From positions 248,001 through 312,000 of the forward strand of contig NZ_CP140614.1 of assembly GCF_036556685.1 (NCBI RefSeq): a stretch of 64,000 nt of DNA, in the 5' to 3' direction. The position numbers were made by a program, and so were the translations under genes. Positions 1 to 9,990 of the stretch are shown here, piece after piece. Each line of letters opens with the position of its first letter. Positions within the stretch are counted from its first letter, which is position 1. This DNA comes from Sulfurospirillum sp. 1612. Its GTDB lineage: Bacteria > Campylobacterota > Campylobacteria > Campylobacterales > Sulfurospirillaceae. Under the pieces are notes generated by a model, which worked only from the letters and a program-made list of their open reading frames with translations, was not told the origin of the DNA and searched no databases.

Positions 1-671
1 TTGGAAAAAAATTCAAAAAATCAACCTTGATTGAAGGATATGGCCTTAGTGAATGCTCTCCCGTAGTTGCTGCAAATACCCTAGAGTTGCAAAAACCACT
101 CTCTGTGGGAGCCCCAATTCCTGGATACAGCGTGAAAATTGTCAATGATGAAATGGTCGAACTTCCAATAGGAGATATTGGTGAGATTATCGTCAAGGGT
201 GATAATGTGATGCAAGGCTACCTTAATCGACCCGATGCCACAGATGAGACGATTATCAACGGATGGCTTAGAACGGGAGATTTAGGGAAAGTTGATGAGG
301 ATGGCTATATCTTTATTGTAGATCGAAAAAAAGATTTGATTATCGCCAAAGGTATCAATATTTACCCTCGCGAAATCGAAGAGTTGATTTTAAAATACGA
401 TGGTGTGGACTCCACCGCTGTGGTTGGTTTAAAAAGCAAAGACGGTGATGAAGAAGTTATAGCTTTTATTCAACCAAAAGAGGATACAATTCTAGCCGAA
501 ATGGATATCAAAAAATATCTAAAAATGCATTTGGCAAACTTCAAAGTGCCAAAGATGATTTATATGGTTGAAGAATTGCCTAAAAATGCAACAGGAAAAG
601 TCCTCAAGAGGGTTTTGAAAGAGCAGATTGCAAAGGGCGATTTTGCAAGAGATAAAAAGGGGCGCCACTAA
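1..671 (+). CDS. Acyl-CoA ligase (AMP-forming), 3' part only
   Basis: This is the C-terminal part of a class I adenylate-forming enzyme of the long-chain acyl-CoA synthetase type, which activates a fatty acid with ATP and transfers it to CoA. The reading frame is open from base 3, so the gene begins before the window. The core motif EGYGLSECSP lies at the start, followed by the hinge motif GWLRTGDLG and DRKKDLIIAKGINIYPREIE. The C-terminal lid carries the family lysine in NATGKVLKR. Which acid it uses cannot be read from this part. An AAA+ ATPase gene follows after about 30 bases and may be cotranscribed. Confidence 0.9.
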   Translation, partial: GKKFKKSTLIEGYGLSECSPVVAANTLELQKPLSVGAPIPGYSVKIVNDEMVELPIGDIGEIIVKGDNVMQGYLNRPDATDETIINGWLRTGDLGKVDEDGYIFIVDRKKDLIIAKGINIYPREIEELILKYDGVDSTAVVGLKSKDGDEEVIAFIQPKEDTILAEMDIKKYLKMHLANFKVPKMIYMVEELPKNATGKVLKRVLKEQIAKGDFARDKKGRH

Positions 672-700
672 AACTCAAGACGCCACTGATAAAAATAGAG

Positions 701-2440
701 GTGATTTTGCAATATTTAATTGATTTTTTAGAAAATAAAAACATACAACAGAGCAAAATATTTGAGTATCTAAAATGTTCTCTTGAAGAGGCGCTGATAC
801 TCAAATATTTGGCGAAAAACTATATCAACGGCTCTCCTGAAGTCGTTGTGCTTGATATCTTAAAAGATGTCTTTTCAAGTGACTATGAAAAGTACTTAGA
901 TTACCTACCCTTAGTCAAAAGCTTGATGGAGCAAGGTTGGATTATCCAGGAAAATTTCTTGCATGTTAATGCCTCGGAGATTACTAATTTGGAACTCCTT
1001 AACAGCTCTATTTCGCTGAGTTCTTCCTTTTTGAAAATCTTAGAAGAGGGCTCTTTAGAACTTGCATTACCAGAAATTACCCCTTATGTGGATCATTTAG
1101 AATATTTAAAAGACCAATTTTCACGTATTGATTTGTACCAAAAACTCGCACATTTGAAACAAAGTGTTGCCGGGCATTCTCCGAGTATTAGTCGGGTTAA
1201 AAATAGATTGCAAGAGCTAGAAGAACGCATTGAAGAGCGAGTGAAAGCCACTGAAGATAATATGGTCGTGGATGCCATTTTCAAAGAGCATGGTCTCAAT
1301 CCAAAAGAACAGTTGATTTTTTTAGCACTTTTAAAAGAGGAATATTCTGCGGAATTTGAAAGTTTACGTGATATGAATACGCTGATTAATTTGATTAGTT
1401 TTGATGATTATGAGAAGATAAAAAACCGCTCCTTACTCGAAGATGGTTCCAAACTGATTGAATCATTATTGATTGATTATGATGAGATGCTCAATGGTTT
1501 TGGTGGGGTGTCGCGGAGCTTTTTTATCAGTGAGGAAATTCTCCAAAAGATTATGCATCCCAATAAAGAGAAAAAAAGTAAAAAAATCAAACTCGATATG
1601 CTCATCGGTGAGCAAGAGTTGTTTGAATTGATTGATCCGCGTACCAATATGGATGATGTTGTATTGCATCCAAAGACGCGAGAGGTCTTGGAATACCTGC
1701 TGAAACAAATCGATACCAAAGTGCTTAAATTACTCCGTGAATGGGGTATCAAAGAGCGCCGTAGCGGCATTGATGCGAGGGTTATTTTTTATGGACCTCC
1801 GGGGACGGGTAAAACGATGACAGCCCTTTCTTTAGCCAAAACGATGAAAAAAAGAGTGCTTAGTTTTGATTGTTCTAAAATTCTCTCCAAATACATCGGA
1901 GAGAGCGAAAAAAACGTCAGAAATATCTTTGATACGTACAAAGATTTGTGTCAGCGTACGAAAAGTGAGCCTTTGCTATTGCTCAATGAAGCCGATCAAT
2001 TTTTGAGTTCTCGTGGTGTCGGTTCAAACTCAAGTGCTGATAAAATGCACAATCAAATGCAAAATATATTTTTAGAACAAATAGAAAAATTCAATGGAAT
2101 CTTAATCGCCACGACGAATCTTTTAGAGACCATTGACCCCGCCTTTTCCCGACGATTTGATTACAAAATCGAATTTGCCAAACCCAATGCCAAACAACGA
2201 TTAGAATTGTGGCAAAAAATGCTCCCTGAAAATGCGCTTTATAGTGAAGATTTCAGTATTGATGCTCTGGCATCCTATCCATTGACAGGGGGTCAAATTA
2301 AGGTCGTACTCAAGAATACCGCTTTGAGAGTGGCGATTAAAGAAGAGCCAATATTCTGTTTAGAAGATTTTGTCAATAGTATCGAACGTGAAACAAAAGG
2401 GGCGTTTGATGAGTCCAAAACCATGGGCTTTATGAAATAA
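701..2440 (+). CDS. AAA+ ATPase with large N-terminal helical region
   Basis: A 579-residue protein whose C-terminal third is a classical AAA+ module: Walker A GPPGTGKT at about 365-372, Walker B LLLLNEAD at 425-432, sensor-1 Asn near 473 and the arginine finger pair in FSRRFD near 484. The first 300 residues are mostly predicted helix with no motif I recognise. Such proteins are usually ATP-driven remodelling enzymes of the Cdc48/SpoVK-like group, but the substrate is unknown. The Asn in place of the first Walker B Asp is common in bacterial members of this group. The start is uncertain: GTG at 701 overlaps its own AGAGG, whereas TTG at 707 has that AGAGG five bases upstream and is at least as likely. 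Confidence 0.8.
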   Translation: MILQYLIDFLENKNIQQSKIFEYLKCSLEEALILKYLAKNYINGSPEVVVLDILKDVFSSDYEKYLDYLPLVKSLMEQGWIIQENFLHVNASEITNLELLNSSISLSSSFLKILEEGSLELALPEITPYVDHLEYLKDQFSRIDLYQKLAHLKQSVAGHSPSISRVKNRLQELEERIEERVKATEDNMVVDAIFKEHGLNPKEQLIFLALLKEEYSAEFESLRDMNTLINLISFDDYEKIKNRSLLEDGSKLIESLLIDYDEMLNGFGGVSRSFFISEEILQKIMHPNKEKKSKKIKLDMLIGEQELFELIDPRTNMDDVVLHPKTREVLEYLLKQIDTKVLKLLREWGIKERRSGIDARVIFYGPPGTGKTMTALSLAKTMKKRVLSFDCSKILSKYIGESEKNVRNIFDTYKDLCQRTKSEPLLLLNEADQFLSSRGVGSNSSADKMHNQMQNIFLEQIEKFNGILIATTNLLETIDPAFSRRFDYKIEFAKPNAKQRLELWQKMLPENALYSEDFSIDALASYPLTGGQIKVVLKNTALRVAIKEEPIFCLEDFVNSIERETKGAFDESKTMGFMK

Positions 2441-2536
2441 TAAAGTCGTGAAACTCTAATCTAAGGAAGTTTAAAAGAAGTTTTTTATATCATTGACTAA
2501 ACGTAAATTAAAATTTTATAGAAAGAAGGACTTTCC

Positions 2537-2935
2537 ATGACACCAATGTCGCATATGGATTTCACTCATCCCTATTTTGGTGCTTTTTTTCTACTAGTCT
2601 TTGCAACTGTTGTATTTTATGGCATTACGGTACTTGCACGGACAGTCAGTAGGAAAATGGCAAGATTAGATACTGAAAAGTTGAAATTGACGCTTTACGA
2701 ATGTGGGCCAGAAGTGACAAAGCAGCCGAATAAGATTTCAGCACAATTTTACCTCTTTGCTATTTTATTTATTCTTTTTGATGTAGAGATTATTTTTATG
2801 TTTCCATGGGCTATCGATTTTAAAATACTCGGTTGGTTTGGATTCGTAGAAATGGTTATGTTTATTCTTCTACTGACAATCGGCTTTATCTATGCTTGGA
2901 AAAAAGGAGCGCTTGAATGGCACAGCATAAAATAA
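2537..2935 (+). CDS. nuoA: NADH-quinone oxidoreductase subunit A
   Basis: Small membrane subunit of respiratory complex I, 132 residues with three predicted membrane helices, at the interface of the membrane and peripheral arms. Typical NuoA signatures are visible: the loop YECGPEV (LYECGPE) after helix 1 and the acidic stretch [12 protein letters not shown] in helix 2. The start ATG has AGAAGGA six bases upstream. It opens the nuo operon and overlaps nuoB by 19 bases. The 96-base gap before it contains TTGACT at 2493 and TATAGA at 2517, but that spacing would start the transcript at the ribosome site, so I do not call it a promoter. Confidence 0.96.
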   Translation: MTPMSHMDFTHPYFGAFFLLVFATVVFYGITVLARTVSRKMARLDTEKLKLTLYECGPEVTKQPNKISAQFYLFAILFILFDVEIIFMFPWAIDFKILGWFGFVEMVMFILLLTIGFIYAWKKGALEWHSIK

Positions 2936-3426
2936 ATTATTTACAAGAAGCAGGACTTCCTATCGCCCTGACTTCCGTTGATAAATTGGTTCAATGGGGA
3001 CGAAGTAACTCACTATGGCCGATGACATACGGTTTGGCTTGTTGCGCGATTGAGATGATGGCCACGGGTGCGAGTCGTTATGACTTTGACCGATTTGGAA
3101 CGATTTTTAGAGCCAGCCCAAGACAATCAGATGTCTTGATAATAGCAGGCACACTCACCAAAAAACATGCCCCTTTTATGAGACGACTTTATGATCAGAT
3201 GACCGAACCTAAATGGGTCATTAGTATGGGAAGCTGTGCTAATACCGGTGGAATGTTTAATACTTATGCCACAGTCCAAGGCGCAGATCGTATTATCCCT
3301 GTGGATGTCTACCTCCCAGGATGTGCCCCTCGCCCTGAGACATTGCAATACGCTTTGATGATTTTACAAAAGAAAATTCGTAAAGAAAAAGCGTCAAGAA
3401 AATTAAAACCGAAGAGGTTGGTATGA
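2917..3426 (+). CDS. nuoB: NADH-quinone oxidoreductase subunit B
   Basis: Peripheral-arm subunit that carries iron-sulfur cluster N2, the last electron carrier before quinone. The four expected ligands are present: the adjacent pair C42-C43 in [11 protein letters not shown]107 in GSCANTGG and C136 in PGCAPRPE. At 169 residues the length is normal. The gene overlaps nuoA by 19 bases and nuoC by 4, consistent with coupled translation in one operon. Confidence 0.97.
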   Translation: MAQHKINYLQEAGLPIALTSVDKLVQWGRSNSLWPMTYGLACCAIEMMATGASRYDFDRFGTIFRASPRQSDVLIIAGTLTKKHAPFMRRLYDQMTEPKWVISMGSCANTGGMFNTYATVQGADRIIPVDVYLPGCAPRPETLQYALMILQKKIRKEKASRKLKPKRLV

Positions 3427-4223
3427 TGAGACAATATCAAGATAAAAAAGATGCACAGCCAAAACCTTACTACACGGACCGTTTTTGGGTCGCTCCTCAA
3501 ATTCCAAAACTAGATATTTCAAGTGATGCCGTCTTTGAAAATGATGTGGCTGAGCTTAAAAAATCTTTTGATATTAAAGAGGCATACATCCAAAGAGGAC
3601 AACTTGTCATCTATATTGCTCCTGAAGATAATGTTGCGGTACTAAGTTTTCTAAAAGAGACACTTGCCTATAATTTTTTGAGTGAACTCAGCGCCATTGA
3701 TTGGTTGGCTAAACGAGGAGAATTTGAAATCTTCTATCAACTACTATCGACTTCAAAACGTAAACGAATGCGTGTAAAATTTTATATTAAAGAAAAAGAA
3801 CCAATTAAATCGGTCATCAAACTCTATAAAAGTGCCGATTGGGCTGAACGTGAGATGTATGATATGTTTGGTGTCATTATCACGGGTCATCCCTACATGA
3901 AGCGTATTTTGATGCCAGAAGATTGGTATGGGCATCCATTGCGAAAAACCTATCCATTACATGGTGATGAAGAAGCTAGCTGGTATGAAATTGACAAAAT
4001 TTTCGGCAAGGAATATCGCGATATTATCGGACCAGAAAATAGAGACAGTGCTCGAATTGATGAAGACGATACGTATCAGTACTCTAGAATTCATCATGAG
4101 GTTGAATTTGGACAAGCTCCTTCTAAAGAGATTGTAGAAACAGATTATCAAGAAAAAGATGGCGTATTCTTAATCAAAAAGATGAGCAAAGCGACCAGTA
4201 AAACCTTGAAAGAGAGACCATAG
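3423..4223 (+). CDS. nuoC: NADH-quinone oxidoreductase subunit C
   Basis: Connecting subunit of the complex I peripheral arm, which packs against NuoD and NuoB. The 30-kDa-subunit signature is present as the segment [14 protein letters not shown] followed by [14 protein letters not shown] and [10 protein letters not shown]. At 266 residues it is longer than many NuoC proteins because of about 50 extra N-terminal residues before the conserved fold and a charged C-terminal tail. NuoC and NuoD are separate genes here, with a two-base gap, rather than the fused NuoCD of enteric bacteria. Confidence 0.95.
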   Translation: MMRQYQDKKDAQPKPYYTDRFWVAPQIPKLDISSDAVFENDVAELKKSFDIKEAYIQRGQLVIYIAPEDNVAVLSFLKETLAYNFLSELSAIDWLAKRGEFEIFYQLLSTSKRKRMRVKFYIKEKEPIKSVIKLYKSADWAEREMYDMFGVIITGHPYMKRILMPEDWYGHPLRKTYPLHGDEEASWYEIDKIFGKEYRDIIGPENRDSARIDEDDTYQYSRIHHEVEFGQAPSKEIVETDYQEKDGVFLIKKMSKATSKTLKERP

Positions 4224-4225
4224 CG

Positions 4226-5452
4226 ATGCAAAAGGTAAATAAACTTCAACCGTTTTTTGAAAATCTTGTTTTCGAGCGTGATGACAATACGATGATTGTC
4301 AACTTTGGGCCACAACACCCAAGTTCGCACGGTCAGTTACGATTGATTTTGGAACTCGATGGTGAAAAAGTTACCAAAGCCATACCGGATGTCGGATACT
4401 TACACCGGGGTATGGAAAAGATGGCTGAAAACATGATCTACAATGAATTTTTGCCGACGACCGATCGGATGGATTATATCTCCGCTACTTCAAATAACTA
4501 TGGGTTTGCATTGGCTGTTGAGACACTCATCGGTCTAGAAGTCCCAAGACGTGCTAAAGTCATTCGGACGATGCTACTAGAATTGAGTCGTATTACTTCT
4601 CACCTCTTTTGGCTTGCAACGCACGCGCTTGATGTGGGGGCGATGACGATTTTCTTGTATGCATTCCGTGAACGCGAATATGCGATGGATTTGATAGAGG
4701 CTTATTGTGGTGCTAGACTCACACACTCTTCTGTCAGGATTGGTGGGGTACCACTTGATTTGCCTGAAGATTGGATTACGGGTTTGAGTAAATTCTTGGA
4801 TAAATTACCAGCGAATTTGGCCGATTATGAGGGATTGTTAGATCAAAACCGTATTTGGAAAATGCGACTCGAAGATGTCGGTATTATCCCACCAGAGATG
4901 GCACAAACTTGGGCATGTAGTGGACCGATGCTACGAGGAAGTGGGATTGCTTGGGATATTAGAAAAGAAGAACCTTATGAACTTTATGACGAAGTAGAGT
5001 TTGATGTGCCGGTGAGTACGACTTTTGATAGTTATGGAAGGTACAAACTCTATATGGAAGAGATGCGTCAAAGTGCGCGCATTATCCGACAATTAATACC
5101 GATGTATTATAAAAGTGAACCTGAGATTATGGCGCATGCGCCACAATATATCTCCGCTCCAAAAGAGCAGATCATGACACAAAATTATTCATTGATGCAA
5201 CACTTTGTTTTGGTGACACAAGGGATGAGACCGCCCGTGGGTGAAGTGTATGTTGCAACAGAATCTCCAAAAGGAGAGCTTGGTTTTTATATCAACTCCC
5301 AAGGAGGAGCCTATCCTTATAGATTGAAACTAAGAGCTCCTAGTTTCTGGCATACGAGTATTTTACAAGAATTACTTCCCGGACTTTATTTGGCTGATGT
5401 CGTGACGATCATCGGTAACTCAAATATCGTTTTTGGCGAAATTGACAGGTAG
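4226..5452 (+). CDS. nuoD: NADH-quinone oxidoreductase subunit D
   Basis: The 49-kDa-type subunit, related to the large subunit of NiFe hydrogenases, which forms most of the quinone-binding pocket with NuoB. The quinone-site motif [13 protein letters not shown] lies near residues 28-40, YLHRGMEK near 60 and the C-terminal region ends in the typical [12 protein letters not shown]. The length of 408 residues is normal. The hydrogenase nickel-binding cysteines are absent, as is usual for complex I. Confidence 0.97.
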   Translation: MQKVNKLQPFFENLVFERDDNTMIVNFGPQHPSSHGQLRLILELDGEKVTKAIPDVGYLHRGMEKMAENMIYNEFLPTTDRMDYISATSNNYGFALAVETLIGLEVPRRAKVIRTMLLELSRITSHLFWLATHALDVGAMTIFLYAFREREYAMDLIEAYCGARLTHSSVRIGGVPLDLPEDWITGLSKFLDKLPANLADYEGLLDQNRIWKMRLEDVGIIPPEMAQTWACSGPMLRGSGIAWDIRKEEPYELYDEVEFDVPVSTTFDSYGRYKLYMEEMRQSARIIRQLIPMYYKSEPEIMAHAPQYISAPKEQIMTQNYSLMQHFVLVTQGMRPPVGEVYVATESPKGELGFYINSQGGAYPYRLKLRAPSFWHTSILQELLPGLYLADVVTIIGNSNIVFGEIDR

Positions 5453-5461
5453 GGAGAGACG

Positions 5462-5695
5462 ATGCAACGATATGATTTAAGACATTTGGGTGATAACTTT
5501 TATGACAGAATGTTGGAGATAATAGAGACAACCAAAGAGGGTGAAGTCTCCATCTTTATGTTTGAAATCGGAGATTTTTCACCGATACAAAAAAGTGCGG
5601 ATGTCATCAAAGAGGCGGGTCATGAACTGATGAATTCACTAAAATTCAATGAAGCTGATTGGACTCTGGTTGTCAAAAAAAAGACAGGGGCCTAA
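5462..5695 (+). CDS. Campylobacterota-specific protein in place of NuoE
   Basis: A 77-residue soluble protein with no cysteine. It sits exactly where nuoE, the 24-kDa [2Fe-2S] subunit, stands in other bacteria, but has none of that subunit's cysteines and is half its length. In Helicobacter and Campylobacter (HP1264 and Cj1575c, from memory) the same position holds a small unrelated protein, and complex I there is thought to accept electrons from flavodoxin rather than NADH. Membership of that family is inferred from position, size and overall look. The ATG is seven bases past nuoD. Confidence 0.85.
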   Translation: MQRYDLRHLGDNFYDRMLEIIETTKEGEVSIFMFEIGDFSPIQKSADVIKEAGHELMNSLKFNEADWTLVVKKKTGA

Positions 5696-5696
5696 T

Positions 5697-6521
5697 TTGA
5701 AAGAACATTTTATGTCGCTTTTGAAGATTAAAGACCAAGATAAAATCATCAACAATTTAGAGGGTGATTTTTTGCTCATGATAGGGATGATGCCATCACG
5801 AGACCCTGAACTCTTCAACAAGCTCAAAGATAAAAAAAATGTCGTACATCTTAGCGTGATTGAAGACAGCAAGATGGCAAATATCGCCCGTATTCAAAGC
5901 CGTTATGAGGCGGGTAGTGAAGAGGGTGTTTTGGCGATTTTGGCAAAAGAGTTTCTCTCTCATCAAGACCTTGATACGCGTGCAGAAACATTTTTTGAAG
6001 CATTAGATTCAGGATATTTGAGTGCCGAATCTAATTTTGGTGAAGAAGAGATCGAAGAAATCTTCCATCTCTATGAACAGGCACAAGATCCTATTTTGGT
6101 CATTGGATATGATTTTTATAATCATCCAAAAAACCAGAATTTAGCCAAATTAATCAGCCTTCTTGTGAAATATGGCAGATTCAAGCTATACGCACAAGCA
6201 GATGAGATTGCCGTGAATGATAATGATGATGTGATTATTGATGATATTGGAGAATTGCATAGCTTCGATGGGTGTGTTGTTTATGCGTGTCCGAGTATCG
6301 ATCATGAAGAAGAAGAATACCTTATAGGTTCGGAACAATTCATGAGAGCAGCAAAGATTACGGATAATCAAGAAGTCTTTGTAATCACCGATAGCGGAGA
6401 ATATTCAAGACGATTTTTATTGGATAATGGACTAAAAGGCACTGTCGCATTAATGCCAAATGCTAATAGCGATGGATCGTATTACTATAAGATAGCAAAA
6501 ATTATTAAGCGAGAAAATTAA
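5697..6521 (+). CDS. Campylobacterota-specific protein in place of NuoF
   Basis: A protein of about 274 residues in the slot of nuoF, the NADH-binding flavoprotein, but without the glycine-rich NADH or FMN loops or the [4Fe-4S] cysteines. It corresponds by place and size to the HP1265/Cj1574c family. I take TTG at 5697 as the start, because AGGGG lies six bases before it and it directly follows the previous stop; ATG at 5712 is the alternative. The reading frame also extends upstream to an ATG at 5649, but that would overlap the previous gene by 47 bases. The stop overlaps the nuoG start (TAATG). The C-terminal half has a repeated layout of beta strands and acidic helices; its function is unknown. 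Confidence 0.85.
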   Translation: MKEHFMSLLKIKDQDKIINNLEGDFLLMIGMMPSRDPELFNKLKDKKNVVHLSVIEDSKMANIARIQSRYEAGSEEGVLAILAKEFLSHQDLDTRAETFFEALDSGYLSAESNFGEEEIEEIFHLYEQAQDPILVIGYDFYNHPKNQNLAKLISLLVKYGRFKLYAQADEIAVNDNDDVIIDDIGELHSFDGCVVYACPSIDHEEEEYLIGSEQFMRAAKITDNQEVFVITDSGEYSRRFLLDNGLKGTVALMPNANSDGSYYYKIAKIIKREN

Positions 6522-8992
6522 TGAGTGATATTACAATAACGATTGATGGAATAAAATGTGCAGCAAAAGAGGGTGAATATGTACTCCAAATCGCCAGAAG
6601 AAACAATATCTTCATCCCGGCAATGTGTTATCTGACAAATTGTTCTCCTACTTTAGCGTGTCGTTTATGCCTAGTGGAAATTGATGGTAAACGTGCTTAT
6701 TCCTGTAATGCCAAAGCCAAAGACGGTATGAACGTGACGACGAAAAATGAAGAGATTGAAACTGAACGCAAGGCGATTATGCGTGTGTATGATCTCAACC
6801 ATCCACTTGAGTGTGGGGTATGTGATCAAAGTGGTGAGTGTGAATTGCAAAACTATACCCTTGAGATGGGTGTGGATTCACAGCATTTTGCCATCGCGGA
6901 TACGAGCAGGCCGACACATGATTGGGGCTTTATTCATTATGACTCTTCTTTGTGTATCGTTTGTGAGCGCTGTGTCACTGTTTGTAAGGATATGATTGGG
7001 GATGCTGCTCTTAAAACCGTACCACGCGGGGGAGCAGTGCTAGATAAAGAGTGGAAAGAGAGCACTCCAAAAGATACTTATGCGATGTGGAACAAACTTC
7101 AAAAATCGCTAATTGGAATCGCAAGTGGGGCGGAGAGTTTGGATTGTACCAATTGTGGTGAGTGTACTGCAGTGTGTCCGGTGGGTGCGCTTGTGGGAAG
7201 TGATTTCCAATATAAATCCAATGCCTGGGAACTCACAAAAATACCAGCTTCTAATCCACACAGTAGTGATTGCTCCTTGATGTATTATGATGTGAAACAT
7301 AGTAGTATCAAAGACCCTAACCCCAAAATTTATCGTGTCAATAGTGATTTTAATTTTGCACCATTACATGGAGGTATTCGATATGGATATGACTTCCAAA
7401 ATGATGCCACTGGCAAAGATGAAAAAGCATTTGCCAAAGCCGTAGCCTTTTTGCAAGAGGCCGATACGATTGCCTTTGATAGTTTTATCACGAATGAAGA
7501 AGCATTAATATTGCAACGATTGAAAGAAAAATTTGGATATAAACTTATCAATGAAGATGCCCTCTCTTATAAAAAGTTCTTAGAAGGATTTAGGGCTATG
7601 AGTGGCAAGAGCTTGTATGGCGCTGATCTCAATAAAATCCGAAGCAGTAATTTCATCATTAGTGTGGGATCCGCATTTAAAACCGATAACCCTAATGTGG
7701 GGTATGCTATTAACAATGCCTTGACGATGAACAAAGGTGCCGGCATTTATTTTCATCCGATTCCAGACAGCGTGGTTGAGGGATATTCTAAAAATTTCAT
7801 GAGTGTTAACCATAAAGTTGGCGTAGAAGAGAGTATTTTATACTTGATTTTAGATCTATTTGCCGATAAAGAGAAATTACCACAAGACATCATCACCTAT
7901 TTAGAACAATTTCACCAAAAACAGACAAAAACGATTACCGAAGTGGTGAAAGAACAAGTCAGTGAACGTGTCAAAGATGAAGAGAGCGGTGAAGAGAAAG
8001 AAGTCGTAAAAACCATCAGCAAAAATGTTGAAAAAGAGATCGAAGTGATACACAATACACTGTTAGATCACATTGGTATGGAGGCAGATTTTACAGACAA
8101 ATTAGAAAAATTATTAGCCAAAAAAGATCGTTTTTCTTTAGTCGCTGGAGAAGATTTATACAATCATCCACAATCTTCAAACCTCTCAAAGTTGCTGGGA
8201 TTGATTCAGCGTATCACCCCTTTTGAAGTGCTGCTGATTCCATCTAAAACCAACACTTTGGGTGTCTCTTTGATTTGTGATTTAGATGAAGAAAAAGGCA
8301 AACAAGTTCTTGGCTACAATGTAAAAGGTGATGTCACTCTCAGTGCATTGGGCAATGGAGATTTGGATATGCCAGCACTGAATCAGCAAGAAGGCACTTT
8401 CACTTCAATGAACAAACGGGTTGTCCCAACCAATGTAGCCGTACCTTTTAAAGGCTATTGTCTCAATGATATTGCCAACGCTTTAGGAATGAGAGCCAAA
8501 TATACGATTGATTATACAAAAGAACTCGGCACGATTCCTTTATACCAAAGTGCAGAATTTGATGACCTGCCAAATGAGTTTGATAATTCAGGTTATGAAA
8601 ATAGAGGCTATTTGTTAGCTGAGGAAGATTGCGAAGTCACAGCAGAAACCATAGCACCTATTGAAGCAGTGGATTTTGAATCAAGTACGGTGATTTATCT
8701 TGCGAATCCTGTCATGCAGTTTAGTCCTTTTACCAATAAAGCGCACCAACTTAATGAAGCGGGTGCTTTATATGTATCGAGTGAATTTTTAGAACAACAC
8801 GATCTCAAATCAGGGTCGATGGTACTCATCACTAATGGTGATGTGAAACTCATCGTAGCAACAAAGTTAGACCATCAGATAAAAGGACTCATCCCTTATC
8901 TGCCGACATTTGATACGAAGTTAGATGTGATGCCGTTTTTTGCGGATGGTTATAGGTTTTCAAAAGTAACGATAAAAGGTGCGGAAAAATGA
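6521..8992 (+). CDS. nuoG: NADH-quinone oxidoreductase subunit G
   Basis: The large iron-sulfur subunit of the peripheral arm, 823 residues. The N-terminus has a [2Fe-2S] site (C36, C47, C50, C62), then the His-Cys3 cluster site H94, C98, C101, C107, and two [4Fe-4S] motifs at C145/C148/C151/C155 and C209/C212/C215/C219. The rest is the molybdopterin-oxidoreductase-like fold without visible cofactor motifs. No cysteine set for the off-path N7 cluster is evident. An unusual highly charged, probably coiled segment lies at about residues 467-510. With the NADH module missing, NuoG is the likely docking surface for the electron donor. Confidence 0.95.
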   Translation: MSDITITIDGIKCAAKEGEYVLQIARRNNIFIPAMCYLTNCSPTLACRLCLVEIDGKRAYSCNAKAKDGMNVTTKNEEIETERKAIMRVYDLNHPLECGVCDQSGECELQNYTLEMGVDSQHFAIADTSRPTHDWGFIHYDSSLCIVCERCVTVCKDMIGDAALKTVPRGGAVLDKEWKESTPKDTYAMWNKLQKSLIGIASGAESLDCTNCGECTAVCPVGALVGSDFQYKSNAWELTKIPASNPHSSDCSLMYYDVKHSSIKDPNPKIYRVNSDFNFAPLHGGIRYGYDFQNDATGKDEKAFAKAVAFLQEADTIAFDSFITNEEALILQRLKEKFGYKLINEDALSYKKFLEGFRAMSGKSLYGADLNKIRSSNFIISVGSAFKTDNPNVGYAINNALTMNKGAGIYFHPIPDSVVEGYSKNFMSVNHKVGVEESILYLILDLFADKEKLPQDIITYLEQFHQKQTKTITEVVKEQVSERVKDEESGEEKEVVKTISKNVEKEIEVIHNTLLDHIGMEADFTDKLEKLLAKKDRFSLVAGEDLYNHPQSSNLSKLLGLIQRITPFEVLLIPSKTNTLGVSLICDLDEEKGKQVLGYNVKGDVTLSALGNGDLDMPALNQQEGTFTSMNKRVVPTNVAVPFKGYCLNDIANALGMRAKYTIDYTKELGTIPLYQSAEFDDLPNEFDNSGYENRGYLLAEEDCEVTAETIAPIEAVDFESSTVIYLANPVMQFSPFTNKAHQLNEAGALYVSSEFLEQHDLKSGSMVLITNGDVKLIVATKLDHQIKGLIPYLPTFDTKLDVMPFFADGYRFSKVTIKGAEK

Positions 8993-9981
8993 ATGAAACA
9001 GCCTTAATAATAGAAACAATAGTAAAAGCAGTGATTGCATTAGCCGTTGTTGCGGCTATGGGTGCATTTGCTACATTTATTGAACGTAAAGTTTTGGCTT
9101 TTATGCAACGACGTCTTGGGCCGATGCATGTGGGTCCTTATGGTTTATTGCAATTAGTAGCAGATGGTATTAAACTCTTTACAAAAGAGGATATTATCCC
9201 GCAAAATGTTGTGAAACCAATCTTTATTTTGGCGCCTTTAGTCGGGGTAGTATCGGCATTTGTTGCCATTGCTGCGGTGCCTTATTTCCCTGAGTTTACG
9301 GTATTTGGATATACCGTACATCCCATTGTATCTGATATCAATGTGGGCTTACTTTTTATCATGGGAGCAGCATCAGTTGGGATGTATGGTCCTTTGTTAG
9401 CGGGACTGAGTAGTGCCAATAAATGGTCACTTCTTGGTGGTGCGCGTGCGGTGGTACAACTTTTGAGTTTTGAAGTGGTGAGCGGACTCTCTATCTTGGC
9501 TCCTATCATGATGATTGGATCTTTGTCCTTGATTGATATCAATGATTATCAAATCGGAGGCATTGCCAATTGGTTGGTATGGAAGCAACCGCTTGCATTT
9601 TTACTTTTTGCCATTGCAGGATTTGCAGAGACCAATAGAACGCCATTTGATTTAGTAGAGTTTGAAGCTGAAATTGTCTCCGGTTATGCTACTGAGTATT
9701 CGGGCATGAGATGGGGCTTGTTTTTTATCGGTGAATATGCCAATATGATTACCATATCGGCTTTGGTTAGTATTATCTTTATGGGAGGTTATAACCCACT
9801 TTGGATTATACCAGGGGCTTTGATGATGCTATTGAAAGTTTCATTTTGGATATTTTTATTTTTATGGGTAAGAGCTGCATGGCCACATATTAGACCCGAT
9901 CAGCTTATGTGGGTATGTTGGAAAGTGTTGATGCCATTGGCGCTTTTGAACATATTAATTACCGGTATCATTTTGGTTTAG
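8989..9981 (+). CDS. nuoH: NADH-quinone oxidoreductase subunit H
   Basis: Membrane subunit of 330 residues with about eight helices, which forms the entry to the quinone chamber and links redox chemistry to the proton channels. The early motif FIERKVLAFMQRRLGPMHVGP and the loop AGFAETNRTPFDLVEFEAEIVSGY, rich in conserved acidic residues, are diagnostic. The start overlaps nuoG by four bases. Confidence 0.97.
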   Translation: MNETALIIETIVKAVIALAVVAAMGAFATFIERKVLAFMQRRLGPMHVGPYGLLQLVADGIKLFTKEDIIPQNVVKPIFILAPLVGVVSAFVAIAAVPYFPEFTVFGYTVHPIVSDINVGLLFIMGAASVGMYGPLLAGLSSANKWSLLGGARAVVQLLSFEVVSGLSILAPIMMIGSLSLIDINDYQIGGIANWLVWKQPLAFLLFAIAGFAETNRTPFDLVEFEAEIVSGYATEYSGMRWGLFFIGEYANMITISALVSIIFMGGYNPLWIIPGALMMLLKVSFWIFLFLWVRAAWPHIRPDQLMWVCWKVLMPLALLNILITGIILV

Positions 9982-9990
9982 GAGTAGAAT

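Noticed and set aside
425-432. Walker B Asn in the AAA+ protein (residue numbers) as a sign of an inactive ATPase
   Set aside because: The NEAD form is common in bacterial SpoVK-like AAA+ proteins and the catalytic Glu is present.
2493-2522. TTGACT and TATAGA before nuoA as a promoter
   Set aside because: The predicted transcript start would fall within the ribosome site of nuoA, so the pair does not fit an ordinary leader.
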